Shown piece after piece: positions 12,739 to 23,371 of a DNA stretch of 64,000 nucleotides. How positions within the stretch are numbered: the stretch's first letter is position 1; each line of letters begins with the position of its first letter. Made by a program: the position numbers and the translations under genes. This DNA is from Haematococcus lacustris (lineage: Eukaryota > Chlorophyta > Chlorophyceae > Chlamydomonadales > Haematococcaceae), in NCBI GenBank assembly GCA_030144725.1, contig JASKMD010000011.1, positions 7,336,812 to 7,400,811 on the forward strand, written 5' to 3'. The notes under the pieces were generated by a model. The model had not been told where the DNA came from. It saw nothing but the letters and a program-made list of their open reading frames with translations, and made no database searches.

Positions 12739-13438
12739 GGACAGGTTGCTCCTGGCGCCGCACAGTGGTGGAGGGAGGAAGGAGCGGGAAAAACCAAATA
12801 CACCTGCTTGGGTCTTTAGTTGCACGTCGGTTGTATCGCTCCCTCGTGGATGTCTCCGCTTCACTAGCGCGCAGGTGATCCTGTTAGTGCACGCAAAACG
12901 CCCTGACTCCTTGCACCGCATGCTTATGCGACATGCAAGGTCGGTCCTGTGTCAACCTTGAGGCGGAGACACACTTGAGACGCGCGGTAAGCTGCAGCTT
13001 CTACATGGTCGACTTGCGGTGTACTAGACATGGTTGCAGGGAAAACATGCCCGACGCGACTTCGATGTTCTCTTTGCAAACATAAGCACAAGATTCAGGT
13101 TGCGCGCCCACCGTCCCGTAACGAAGTTAGTAAACGAAGGACATGCGGACCTGACATGTGTGATGGACGATGGCCAGGCTCGTCAAAGGAACTGACCCTG
13201 AGCGGTTGCTGATGCGTGCTGGTATTCACGCTTGTGCAACAGCGACCAGCAGCTTCGACAATGATTATAAGGTACTGCAAACTTTGTGTCGGTGCCAAAC
13301 TCTGCATCCGTGCCTGATAATTAAGCATAGCTTGACAAGATCTCAATAGTATGCACCACAAGCGAATGGCTGCTCAGTACAGGGCTGAAAGGATGTCAAA
13401 CGTTTGGATATCAGCAGTAGTACTTCACAGCATAATCT
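12739..13438. other. intergenic, no gene seen
   Basis: About 700 bp between the probable PPR start and the probable stop of the next minus-strand gene. One open frame (12549-12921) runs through the PPR start region, so the true PPR start may lie up to 183 bases upstream of the chosen ATG. Nothing else could be supported. Confidence 0.4.
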
Positions 13439-16400
13439 TCAATCTCGCTGTCGCACTGGGCGCAGCAGAGCTTCCTCGTGCATTGTGTTTGGGTCGGCCA
13501 GCTGACCCGCCTGCGCGTTCCGCGCCACCAGCACGGAGAACAGAGCGGGCGGTTGCAGCTCGGCGCTGGGTGAGGGTGCCTGTGTAGTCACGCCGGCACA
13601 GGAGGCCCTTGAACAGAGCCCTGGTGGACGTGACGCAGTGCGATCGCAACCCGCCCCCTCACGCTCATCCCACAGCAACAACAAAAGCCGCCAGCCCCAG
13701 ACCAACAGATGAACAGAAGTGTGACCTTCACGCGGCGGAATAACATAGGACAAAAATCCTCCCTGGCCCCCACCCCCGCTGCTGGTCCTACCGCAAACCT
13801 CACATTGTTACACCCTTCCCCTCCCGTGCCCCACACACCTGGCAGCCCTGAGGCAGCAGCACTGCCTCGAGCAACCCGCCGCCGGCCTCCAGCACCTCAT
13901 TGGCCTCTGCCACGGCCCGCAGCAGCCAGGTGCGCGCCAGGCTGGACCCCGCGGCCACATGCACCACCCCCCGGGCTGCACCCAGCGCCTGCAGCAGCTG
14001 CAGCGCCAGGCCGGAGCGCAGGGCGGCACCCTGCCCGCTGGCATGGCTCTCCCAGAGTCCTAGGGGGAGGGGAAGGGGTGCAGGGGAAGGATGGGTAGGA
14101 TGGAAGAGGGAGGGGGGAGGGGAAGGGGGAGGGGGGAAGGGGGAGGGGGGAGGGGGAGATAGAGGGGGAAAGGGGGAGGGGGGGCGAGAAGGTAGAGGGG
14201 GGAGGTGGGAATTGGAGGGGAGAGGGCGAGGGGCAAGGGGGGAGGGGGGGGGATAAGGTAGAGGAGGGAGGGGGAGGTGGGAATTGGAGGGGAGAGGGCG
14301 AGGGGCAAGGGGGGAGGGGGGACGAGAAGGTAGAGGGGGGAGGGGGAGGTGGGAATTGGAGGGGAGAGGGCGAGGGGGAAGGGGGGAGGGGGGAGGAGAA
14401 GGTAGAGGGGGGAGGGGGAGGTGGGAGTTGGAGGGGAGAGGGCGAGGGGCAAGGGGGGAGGGGGGAGGAGAAGGTAGAGGAGGGAGGGGGAGGTGGGAAT
14501 TGGAGGGGAGAGGGCGAGGGGCAAGGGGGGAGGGGGGAGGAGAAGGTAGAGGGGGGAGGGGGAGGTGGGAGTTGGAGGGGAGAGGGCGAGGGGCAAGGGG
14601 GGAGGGGGGAGGATAAGGTAGAGGAGGGAGGGGGAGGTGGGAATTGGAGGGGAGAGGGCGAGGGGGAAGGGGGCAGGGGGGAGGACAAGGTAGAGGGGGG
14701 AGGTGGAGGTGGGGATTGGAGGGGAGAGGGCGAGGGGTAAAGTGGGAGGGGGGAGGAGGGGGGAAAGTCAGGGTCGTGGGGGCTGGCAGCGAGCTTGGGG
14801 GGTGCTCTGGCCCCCTGCTGCCCTGCAGGGGGAGGGGCTGTGGTGAGGCTGCAGTGCCCGCCGCCCTTGGCCCCGCTGGGGTGCTCCAAGCGGAGGAGAG
14901 GGGGGGGTGACGACACCAGCTGGCCCTCCTCCTCCTCCTCCTCCTCCTGCCCCTCCCCTTCCTCCTCCATCCACCACCCCTCCTGGACCTTCTCCACCTC
15001 AGCCCAGCCCTCTGCTCTCCCCCCTCCCCATGCCTTGATGGCCAGGTCATGTTCGGCGCTGCCCCACTCTTCACACTCCCCCTCCTCCCCCTCCCCCTCC
15101 CCCTCCTCACCCAGGACCGAACCCAGCTCCTCTAGTGAATCCTGGGCCACTTGCTGCCGCATGTACTCAAGCTCCTCCTCCCGGGGCTGGACCCATCCCT
15201 GCAGCCCCCCCCACCACGCAAGTTCACGTCCCTCCTGCTGCCCCTGCACCTGCTGCTGCCCCTCCTGCTGCAGCCCCTCCTCCTGCTGCTGTCGTGCGCG
15301 GTGTTCATGCACCCCCTGATACCGCTGGGGCTGGTGGCCGGCAGCAGGCTCTCCCCTCCCCCCCTGCCCCCCACCCCCACCCCCACCTCCTCCCCATACC
15401 AATCCAGCAATACAGCCCTGGCTGCTATTTGGGGAGCAACTGTCCCAACCACCTTTCACCTCCCCCTGCATGTGGAGGTAGTTGGAGGCGGTTGGCTGTG
15501 GCCTGGCGTAGTGCCATGCGCCATGCAGATAGTGGGTAAGGGTGGGGGCGGGCAGCAGGTGGCAGTGCAAGGCCAGGCCGCTGAAGCTGGGCAGGAGCTG
15601 CCAGTGGGGTGAGTCAGTCTCGTCAGGGTACGGCCGGGGCTGCAGGCAGGGGGGGAGGGGGTGGTGGAGAGGGGGGGATGGCAGGGAGAAGGGGCAGGCA
15701 AGGGGGGGGGGACCAGCCAGGCAGGCGGAGGGAGGACAAGGAGGGAGGGGGAGGGGGGGGGGGCAGGGGCTGACATGGGTCAGGGTGGTCAGAGCGGGAA
15801 GGGGGGAGGGGGGGAAGGGCGGGAGGGCGGGAGGGCGGGAGGGCGGGAGGGCGGGAGGGCGGGAGGGCGGGAGGGCGGGAGGGCGGGAGGGCGGGAGGGC
15901 GGGAGGGCGGGAGGGCGGGAGGGCGGGAGGGCGGGAGGGCGGGAGGGCGGGAGGGCGGGAGGGCGGGAGGGCGGGAGGGCGGGAGGGCGGGAGGGCGGGA
16001 GGGCGGGAGGGCGGGAGGGCGGGAGGGCGGGAGGGCGGGAGGGCGGGAGGGCGGGAGGGCGGGAGGGCGGGAGGGCGGGAGGGCGGGAGGGCGGGAGGGC
16101 GGGAGGGCGGGCGGGCGGGCGGGCGGGCGGGCGGGCGGGCGGGCGGGCGGGCGGGCGGGCGGGCGGGCGGGCGGGCGGGCGGGCGGGCGGGCGGGCGGGC
16201 GGGCGGGCGGGCGGGCGGGCGGGCGGGCGGGCGGGCGGGCGGGCGGGCGGGCGGGCGGGGCGGGCGGGCGGGGCGGGCGGGCGGGCGGGCGGGCGGGCGG
16301 GCGGGCGGGCGGGCGGGCGGGCGGGCGGGCGGGCGGGCGGGCGGGCGGGCGGGCGGGCGGGCGGGCGGGCGGGCGGGCGGGCGGGCGGGCGGGCGGGCGG

Positions 16401-19400
16401 GCGGGCGGGCGGGCGGGCGGGCGGGCGGGCGGGCGGGCGGGCGGGAGGGAGGGAGGGAGGGAGGGAGGGAGGGAGGGAGGGAGGGAGGGAGGGAGGGAGG
16501 GAGGGAGGGAGGGAGGGAGGGAGGGAGGGAGGGAGGGAGGGAGGGAGGGAGGGAGGGAGGGAGGGAGGGAGGGAGGGAGGGAGGGAGGGAGGGAGGGAGG
16601 GAGGGAGGGAGGGAGGGAGGGAGGGAGGGAGGGAGGGAGGGAGGGAGGGAGGGAGGGAGGGAGGGAGGGAGGGAGGGAGGGAGGGAGGGAGGGAGGGAGG
16701 GAGGGAGGGAGGGAGGGAAGACACACTGAGTGGGTGCGGCAGCCAGGAGAAGGGTGTCCTCCCTTGATTGTTGGGCCTAATAAGCCCCTCACCTTGACCA
16801 CCAGCACTTCATCAGCCTTGGTGGTGTGGTGAGAAGGGAGGAGCGCGCCCACGTCTGCCGCTTCCTGAGCTGCCTGCTGAGGGCTGGGATGAAGGTGGGG
16901 AACCCCTGCCCCTGCCCCTGCCCCTGCCCCTGCCCCTGCCCCTGCCCCTGCCCCTGCCCCTGCCCCTGCCCCTGCCCCTGCCCCTGCCCCTGCCCCTGCC
17001 CCTGCCCCTGCCCCTGCCCCTGTGTAAGAGGTGAGGGGTGCGGGCCACACAGCAGCAGCAGCCAGGAGCGCCTTCACAGCACGAGCCGCCTCCAGCTCAC
17101 CCTCCGCCAGCAGCAGGCAGCTGCCCTGAAGCTGCAGGCTGCACTGCAACTGCACAGCCAAGGGGGCAAGGAGGGGCACGGGCCTGGAAGAGTCAGCCAG
17201 CAGCACCCGCTGCAGCCATCACCCCCACAGCACCAACAACAAGTCTGCTGCCATGCCGCCACTGCCACCGCCCCCACAGCCGGCTGAGCAGCAGCAATTA
17301 CATGGTCAAGGCGAGTCAGGGGCCTGGTGAGCAGCAGCACCAAGCAAGCCATGCAAAGCAAACAAACAAGCATCAGGTGCATCAGGTGCAGCAGCCTGCC
17401 CCCTCCCTCCTACCCCTCCCCCCTCCCTCCCTCCCTCCCTCCCTCTCCCCCTTCTCCCAGCCAGGCAAGCCAGCATGTGAGCGTGTGGGGGGGATGTGGG
17501 AGTATGCGGTTGGACAGCGTCTGCACAGCTGCTGCCCGCTGCTGCCCCCTCACCCCCTGGTCCAGCGCTTGGCTGCCTCCCCCTCACCTCATGGCTCAGC
17601 TCCTCATCAGAGGGCCAGTCAGCCCTGACCACCAGGCGCTGCAGTGCGGGCTGCTGCTCTGTGACCAAGGCCTGACGGGGGGCACACTGCTGCTGCTGCT
17701 GCTGCTGCTGCTGTTCCTGGTGCTGCTGCTGCTGCTGCTGCTGTTCCTGGTGCTGATGGCACTCCTGGTGGCAGTGCTGTTCCTGATGCTGCTGCTGTTC
17801 CTGTTCCTGTTCCTGGTCCTGTTTCTGGTGCTGCTGCTGCTGCTCTTGTTGCTGGTGGCAGTGCTGGTGCTCGTAGCAGTGCTGCAGGGGGTAGCCATCG
17901 GGCGCTGGCAGCTGCCTTAGGCCTGGCGGCTGTGCCCCTGCCTGGCTCCCCGGGGGTGGGTCTACCCGGCCCCACCTCCACAACCCAGGGGCTGCAACAG
18001 CAGCAGCGGCAACCTTAGAGGTGGGTGAGGGGGGGAGGGGAGAACGTGGAGAAGGTGGAGAAGGAGAAGGAGGGGTGGGAGAAGGAGGAAAAGGAGGGGT
18101 GGGAAAAGGAGGAGGAGGAGGAGGAGGAGGGGGAAGTCAAGGAGGCAGGAGAGGAGGGGGGGGAGGAGGGGAGGGAGCAAGGAAGGGAGGAGGAGGAGGG
18201 GGAGGAAGGGGAGGAGGAGGGGGAGGAGGGGGAGGAGGAGGAAAAGGAGGGGAGGAAGCAAGGGAGAGAGGAGGGGGAGGTGGGAGAGGAGGGGGAGGAG
18301 GGGGCGGTGCCCTGGGAGCCTGCAGCTGCAGCAGGTGTCGGGCAGCAGGCAAGTGGCAGTGGGCCAGGTGGAGCGCAGGTCCGCCTGTGCTGCGGTGGAG
18401 GCCGCGGGGGCAGCTGCTGCTGCTGCCCTACCTGCAGGGCCCGCAGCGCCCACTTCACCCAGGCAGGGCTGACCTGGCCGGCGCTGCTGACGCTGCCTGG
18501 GGCCAGGCTGGATGGGACTTCAGTTGTTGAGTCTATGGGGAGGGGGAGAGGGGGAGGGGGGCGGCGGAGGGGTGGCAGCGGGGTGAGGTGCAGGGCAGGG
18601 GCGGGGTGGGGCTAGCCCCTGTTGCCCCTGTTGCTGCCCTTGCCTCCACCCCAGACGCCGTGCAGCCAGCACCCAGGGCCTCCCCAGCATTTCAGGCGTG
18701 ACACGCACCTGCCTGGGCTGACCCCCCTCATAGCCCATGCCCCACCCACCCCAACCCCACTCTCCTGGTGCCCCAGCCTGCATGGCCTGCTCCTGAGCAC
18801 CTGTACCGAGTGTGGCCCCCCCACCTGCTGCATGACACATGCTGACCCCACTGCTCCCGGGTGCCGCTGCGGGGCTGCTGGCAGCTGGCTGGTGGCCTGT
18901 GGCCCACGGAGTGTCGTTGCCAATTGTCTGCGGTCCGGGTCCGGGTCCGGGTCCGGGTCCGGGTCCGGGTCGGGGTCGGGGTCAGGGTCAGGGTCAGGGT
19001 CAGGGTCAGGGTCAGGGTCAGGGTCAGGGTCAGGGTCAGGGTCAGGGTCAGGGTCAGGGTCAGGGTCAGGGTCAGGGTCAGGGTCAGGGTCAGGGTCAGG
19101 GTCAGGGTCAGGGTCAGGGTCAGGGTCAGGGTCAGGGTCAGGGTCAGGGTCAGGGTCAGGGTCAGGGTCAGGGTCAGGGTCAGGGTCAGGGTCAGGGTCA
19201 GGGTCAGGGTCAGGGTCAGGGTCAGGGTCAGGGTCAGGGTCAGGGTCAGGGTCAGGGTCAGGGTCAGGGTCGGGGTCAGGGTCGGGGTCAGGGTCAGGGT
19301 CAGGGTCAGGGTCAGGGTCAGGGTCAGGGTCAGGGTCAGGGTCAGGGTCAGGGTCAGGGTCAGGGTCAGGGTCAGGGTCAGGGTCAGGGTCAGGGTCAGG

Positions 19401-20926
19401 GTCAGGGTCAGGGTCAGGGTCAGGGTCAGGGTCAGGGTCAGGGTCAGGGTCAGGGTCAGGGTCAGGGTCAGGGTCAGGGTCAGGGTCAGGGTCAGGGTCA
19501 GGGTCAGGGTCAGGGTCAGGGTCAGGGTCAGGGTCAGGGTCAGGGTCAGGGTCAGGGTCAGGGTCAGGGTCAGGGTCAGGGTCAGCCCTTGCCTGCAGCT
19601 GCACGTGCAGCAAGTACTGCAGGCGATGGCCCATGAAGCCCACTTCCAGGTGCCCCCTGCCCCAGCCCCTGGCAGCCTGATAGCTTAAGAGACGTGAGGT
19701 CGGGTACACCCCAGCAGTGGTGCCTTCAGTCTGGCCCATGCTGCCACCGCTGCTGCCACCGCTGCTGTCACCGCTGCTGTCACCGCTGCTGCCGCCGCTG
19801 CTGCTGCTGCTGCTGTGCTTTCCTAGGTCCACCAGCTGTGGCATCAGGGTCAGGCGGCAGGGAGCAGGGGGCCAGGTGGGCGGGTCCAGGGCGGCGTCAG
19901 TGGCATGCAGGGCCTCAACCACATGCAGCATAGCCTGCGCCCCTTCCACATGCAAGCTGCAGCGGGAGCGGGAGCGAGAGCGGAAGCGGGTACACAGTCG
20001 GTGCTGCAGGGCAGCAGGTTGGCAGGCAGGGAAGAGGGGAAGCAGCCGGGTGGGTGGGTGGGTGGGTGGGTGGGTGGGTGGGTGGGTGGGTGGGTGGGTG
20101 GGTGGGTGGGTGGGTGGGTGGGTGGGTGGGTGGGTGGGTGGGTGGGTGGGTGGGTGGGTGGGTGGGTGGGTGGGTGGGTGGGTGGGTGGGTGGGTGGGTG
20201 GGTGGGTGGGTGGGTGGGTGGGTGGGTGGGTGGGTGGGTGGGTGGGTGGGTGGGTGGGTGGGTGGGTGGGTGGGTGGGTGGGTGGGTGGGTGGGTGGGTG
20301 GGTGGGTGGGTGGGTGGGTGGGTGGGTGAAGGATGTCAAGGATGGTTGAGGTTGGTTGGTTACAGCTGTATCAGGTTGGTTACAGCTGGTTGATTGGTTA
20401 CAGCTGTTGGTTACAGCTGGTTGGTTACAGTTGTAGGTTGGTTACAGCTGTTACAGCTGTTACAGCTGTAGGCTGGTTACAGCTGTAGGTTGGTCACAGC
20501 TGTAGGTTGTTTACAGCTGTAGGTTGGTTACAGCAAGGTTGGTTACAGCTGTATCAGCCACACCTTCCCTTTCCCTGACCCTGCCCCCAACCCCTTCCAC
20601 CTTGCACCTCAGTGAGGAGCCACAGCCAGTCAGAAGCTTGCAGACACTGCCTGAGCCCTGGCCCTGCCGCCCCTCACGGCCTCCCCCTCGCCCTGCCCTC
20701 CCCATGCCTGAACCCCTCCCCTCCCATACGCTCCCACATGCCAGGCACTGACCTTCAGGGTGTGGGCCAGCTGTGAGACCACCGCCTGGTTGCTGACCGC
20801 CACGGGCCTGGCGCCAGGGGGGTGCCAGGGGCAGCGCTGCAGGGCCAGGTCCAGCTGCACCCCCACCTTCAGCAGCCTTACGCTGCAGGCCACGCTGAGG
20901 CCAGGGGCCAGGCGGGCCACATGCGC
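13439..20926 (-). CDS. large spliced gene of unknown function with repeat-filled introns
   Basis: Not recognised. Supported minus-strand exons: 20753-20926, 19593-20003, 18825-18927, 18432-18532, 17588-17991, 17051-17209, 16793-16876, 15460-15639, about 14900-15330, 13839-14059 and 13439-13579 (ending in ...LLRPVRQRD and a stop). Phases agree from 20926 to 18432, from 17991 to 15330, and from 14059 to 13439. A piece is missing between 18432 and 17991, where the phase does not fit. The exon fragments look like helical, Leu/Ala-rich protein (HVARLAPGLSVACSVRLLK; EGELEAARAVKALLAAAA; LALQLLQALGAARGVVHVAA), broken by a Gln/His-rich exon (17588-17991) and a Glu-rich exon. A conserved-looking part is RPYPDETDSPHWQLLPSFSG. 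Introns carry long simple-repeat arrays, and the intron at 18928-19592 appears to use a GC donor. The 5' end upstream of 20926 was not found; the gene may be truncated by the repeat-rich DNA that begins at 21353. Confidence 0.6.
14160..14760. repeat. 72-bp G-rich minisatellite, about 8 copies
   Basis: A purine-rich unit containing GGTAGAGG recurs at 14191, 14257, 14329, 14401, 14473, 14545, 14617 and 14689. The spacing is exactly 72 bp except for the first step of 66 bp. Because 72 is a multiple of three, all frames stay open and give false Pro/Ser-rich or Gly/Arg-rich proteins on both strands. It lies in the intron between exons near 14900 and 14059 of the large minus-strand gene. Confidence 0.92.
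15818..16106. repeat. (GGGAGGGC)n array
   Basis: About 36 copies of an 8-bp unit made of GGGA plus GGGC. It runs directly into a pure GGGC array and lies in the intron 15640-16792 of the large minus-strand gene. Confidence 0.95.
16107..16441. repeat. (GGGC)n array
   Basis: About 83 tetranucleotide units, interrupted only near 16257-16272 by two GGGGC units. Continuous with the flanking GGGAGGGC and GGGA arrays. Confidence 0.95.
16442..16718. repeat. (GGGA)n array
   Basis: About 69 tetranucleotide units with no interruption seen. It completes a three-part mosaic (GGGAGGGC, then GGGC, then GGGA) of about 900 bp inside one intron. Confidence 0.95.
16904..17021. repeat. (CCCCTG)n array
   Basis: About 20 hexamer units. 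It lies in the intron between exons 17051-17209 and 16793-16876. Unlike its neighbours it is C-rich on the plus strand, so the gene transcript would carry CAGGGG units. Confidence 0.95.
18936..19585. repeat. (GGGTCA)n hexamer array with GGGTCC edge
   Basis: About 650 bp. The first few units are GGGTCC or GGGTCG; the rest are about 100 copies of GGGTCA with two isolated GGGTCG units near 19270-19285. The unit differs by one base from GGGTTA (the TTAGGG telomere repeat). It fills almost the whole intron 18928-19592 of the large minus-strand gene. Read in one minus frame it would encode Asp-Pro repeats, but that frame does not join the next exons. Confidence 0.95.
20049..20328. repeat. (GGGT)n array
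   Basis: About 70 tetranucleotide units with no interruption seen, in the intron between exons 20753-20926 and 19593-20003 of the large minus-strand gene. Confidence 0.95.
20341..20560. repeat. degenerate GGTTACAGCTGTA repeat
   Basis: Irregular copies of GGTTGGTTACAGCTGTA with variable spacing follow the GGGT array in the same intron. Each contains the palindrome CAGCTG. Confidence 0.85.
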
Positions 20927-21352
20927 CTGCAGGGCAACATCAGGCAAGGCCTGGCGACCTGCTGGCTGCACACACTGACCACTTCCTTAGCACTGCCTGG
21001 GTATGAGGATGCAGTCGTGTGGATAGGGCTCAGTGATGTTTAGGTTGGCTCAGTGGTGTCAGGGCCAAAGGTGAGAACACCCAGCAGCCATACAAGCCAT
21101 ACCAGGCCAAGCAACAACGCCAACTGCCTGGTGATGGTGGTGTTGGTGACGAGCACAGCGGTGGTAATCACAGTGGAGAAGCAGTCAGCATGACAGGTCA
21201 TGCACAGACTGAGGTTGGTGTGGGCTGTATGCCACCAAGGTTAACAACACAGCACACAGCAGCCATCCCATGATCCGTTGCATGCAAGCACCAATGCTGC
21301 CGGGGTGCATGGAGGTGCAAGCTCATGGAGTCATATCATATCTTGAGTAATG
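20927..21352. other. no gene assigned
   Basis: About 425 bp upstream of the first supported exon of the large minus-strand gene and before the duplicated segment that begins near 21353. It may hold undetected 5' exons of that gene, but no splice-consistent exon could be identified. Confidence 0.4.
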
Positions 21353-21656
21353 CTGTCACACATGGCTGACCTCTTGTTGGAAATGAGGCATACAGCATGC
21401 AGGCATGCATGCCTGTGACACCAGTCCATGTCAGTGAGTGTGAGGGGTGTGAGGAAGCAAAGGTGTGAGGGATGTGAGGAGGTGAGGGGTGTGAGGGGTG
21501 TGAGGAGTTGGGGGTGATAGGGGTATTAGAGGGTGAGGTGTCAGTAGTGTGAGGTATGTGTGGGTGCAAGGGTGGGAGGGTGGGAGGCATAATGGGTGAG
21601 GAGGTGGCTGCTGCAGCGGGCGTACAGTCTGTTGCATGCGCTGCGTCAGCACTGTC

Positions 21657-22223
21657 TCAGCCACCGCCCAGCCCTGCCCTGCTGCTCTGCCGCACCTGTG
21701 AAAGCGCAATGGCGCGCATGGCGTTGAAGAGAGCCAGGTCGTCATCAGCAGTCATGCTGGCCAGTGGCATGCCAATTAACTGGTCGCGACGACTACGACG
21801 GCTGCTGCTGCTGCTGCTGCTGCCGCTGCTGCTGTTGCTGCTGCCGCTGCTGTTGCTGCTGTCGCTGCTGATGACAGCCGCCTGTCTGGCTTGGAGGATG
21901 CTTTCTGTGCCAATGCTGGCATCCACAGTCACATTCAGCAGCTTTGAAAGCTTGATGTAGCCCTTGCTTTCTGCATAACGTGCCTGTTGCTGCCCCTCCT
22001 TGATGGGCGTACACGGCATTGTCAGATGGCTGGGCATGGCTGCGCCATGGTGTGCTGCCAGGTGGTCGAACCGGACTAGGCCCTCTGTTGTCTTCTTAAC
22101 CCCAGAGGCGGGCAAGGTGGGCACAGCAGTGTACGCTATGGTGGCTGCTCTGCATGCTGGTAAGGGCGCCACGGTCTGCAGCGAGGAGTGAGGGTGCTGT
22201 ACCAAACAACGGCTGCAATGCAT
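21657..22223 (-). CDS. unrecognised Ser/Gln-rich protein fragment in duplication B
   Basis: Open frame of 188 codons whose central part looks coding: EGQQQARYAESKGYIKLSKL, then a Ser-rich tract encoded by a CAG/CTG-type triplet run at 21800-21870, then RRSRRDQLIGMPLASMTADDDLALFNAM. A possible donor (GTGCGG) follows ALSQ near 21698, so this may be one exon of a longer gene. The paralogous copy at 49124-49486 has the same protein segment but is cut by the LINE. No family was recognised. The N-terminal part upstream of the shared MPCTPIKEG segment is less convincing. Confidence 0.4.
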   Translation of the reverse strand: MHCSRCLVQHPHSSLQTVAPLPACRAATIAYTAVPTLPASGVKKTTEGLVRFDHLAAHHGAAMPSHLTMPCTPIKEGQQQARYAESKGYIKLSKLLNVTVDASIGTESILQARQAAVISSDSSNSSGSSNSSSGSSSSSSSRRSRRDQLIGMPLASMTADDDLALFNAMRAIALSQVRQSSRAGLGGG

Positions 22224-22607
22224 GCTCCTATTACACGCATCGCCTCGTCCTATTCACGCGCTGTGGCCACTGCCGCTGGAACCCCATGCTCGACATACTC
22301 TGCGTACAGCCTGTAAGCCATGCTTTTGAGCCCTGGTACTCCCCGGCACCTGCGCTGTCGCCGCCAGCTCAACCATTACACTGCTGCAAAGTAACATTCA
22401 ACGCGCACTGTCAGCCTCGTTGAGAGAACTGCCTGTAATGCGTGAGGACTATGGAACTGTGGATGTGACTGCGACGACCTGGCAGCAAGGCTTGGAGACG
22501 CTTCGCCGATGGCGCGTTGACGTTGAGCAGAGGCCAGAGCTGATGACTCTGGCAGCAGTTGGGTAACGCTCAGCGGGTGACCCTGGCCGCGGTGGAGGCA
22601 CGTGGGG

Positions 22608-22720
22608 AAAACAAATATGTTTTGCTTTCTGCAAAACACCATCTATCAAAATTCCAGTCCGATCGGACAAGGTTGGTCAAAAGCGCAGGGAAGAACGCAG
22701 GGATTAATTTGTAGGAGTGG
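22608..22720. mobile_element. 113-bp insert, possible MITE fragment
   Basis: Present in duplication B copy 1 but absent at the matching point of copy 2 (between 61290 and 61291), so it was gained or lost after the duplication. The part GGACAAGGTTGGTC followed by GCAGGGAAGAACGCAGGGA resembles the end of the foldback element at 8976-9012. No clear target duplication. Confidence 0.45.
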
Positions 22721-22919
22721 AGCATTGGGGCATAACTTAGGCTACAGCTGAGTGATACCCAAAGGGCACAGGGCACCAGGCCAGCTCAGCTGGTCCACAA
22801 CGTATGCACACGGAAAGTGACACTTGTCCTGGTAGCAGTTGGGTAATGCTCAGTTGGTTTTGAAACTGTGCAGTCATCAACTTGTACTTGTTGTTATTGT
22901 TATCAGCCCCAGCCGTACC

Positions 22920-23371
22920 CAGTGATGGGTAATACATGTATCGATACAGGAAATACAAGAAAATACAAGAAAAAACGTGTATTTTTTGTATCGATACAAT
23001 ACAGCGATACAGAGGCGACATGTCACGCGGGAAATGAGCAGCTAGGAGCAGCGCAGCCAGTCCCGCAGCCTGTCCTTGATGGCTGGGCAGGACGGCGACG
23101 GCGGAAAGTCAGGGCCTCCCAACTCTGAAGTTCTTGCATGTAAAACCGGCACATGCGACCGACTGCTCCGGGAGCAGGCCGATTGCTTTAGCCTTGCGCG
23201 GCATGGCTTTTGCGCGGACTCTAGTTGTGGCAGCAGCCAGCAGCTGCTGCGAAGGCACCCACGCAACTTGCCGGCCGGCACTTGTATTTTTTAATACGAT
23301 ACGTGTATTCTTGTATTATACAAAAAATACGTATCTGTATCGATACACGTATCTTGTATTACCCATCACTG
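22920..23371. mobile_element. non-autonomous hAT element (452 bp) with 8-bp target duplication
   Basis: Terminal inverted repeats begin CAGTGATGGGTAATACA at the left; the right end is the complement, TGTATTACCCATCACTG after a short offset. Inside each end are further inverted copies of TGTATCGATACA. The flanks are a perfect 8-bp direct repeat, GCCGTACC, at 22912-22919 and 23372-23379. CAGTG ends plus an 8-bp duplication are the hallmarks of the hAT superfamily. It has no transposase. Its core (about 23100-23260) is shared with 23880-24040. Confidence 0.92.

Larger units (their letters stand above)
21353..22862. repeat. duplication B, copy 1 (uninterrupted apart from a small insert)
   Basis: Closely similar to 48780-49490 plus 60831-61441. 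The left homology block ends at 22023 (matching 49490) and the right block resumes at about 22163 (matching 60831). Copy 1 keeps 139 bp between the blocks, whereas copy 2 has an 11.3-kb LINE there. Copy 1 also has a private 113-bp insert at about 22608-22720. Similarity ends near 22862 (matching 61441). Confidence 0.9.

Noticed and set aside
14160..14760. CRISPR-like array of regular repeats.
   Set aside because: The 72-bp repeats are contiguous with no unique spacers, the context is eukaryotic, and no cas genes are present.
13800..15570. Pro/Ser-rich frames of 436 and 557 codons on the minus strand.
   Set aside because: Most of each is the 72-bp intronic minisatellite; only the parts at 13839-14059, about 14900-15330 and 15460-15639 look like exons.
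15542..16729. Long open frames (300-500 codons) of Gly/Arg/Glu or Pro/Ser/Ala on both strands.
   Set aside because: They are translations of GGGA/GGGC arrays, open in every frame because the units contain no stop. The segment is an intron of the minus-strand gene.
18612..20339. 575-codon minus-strand frame with long Pro-Thr-His-Pro and Asp-Pro repeats.
   Set aside because: It merges two introns and two exons. The Asp-Pro frame does not join the downstream exons, while splicing out the arrays gives matching phases.
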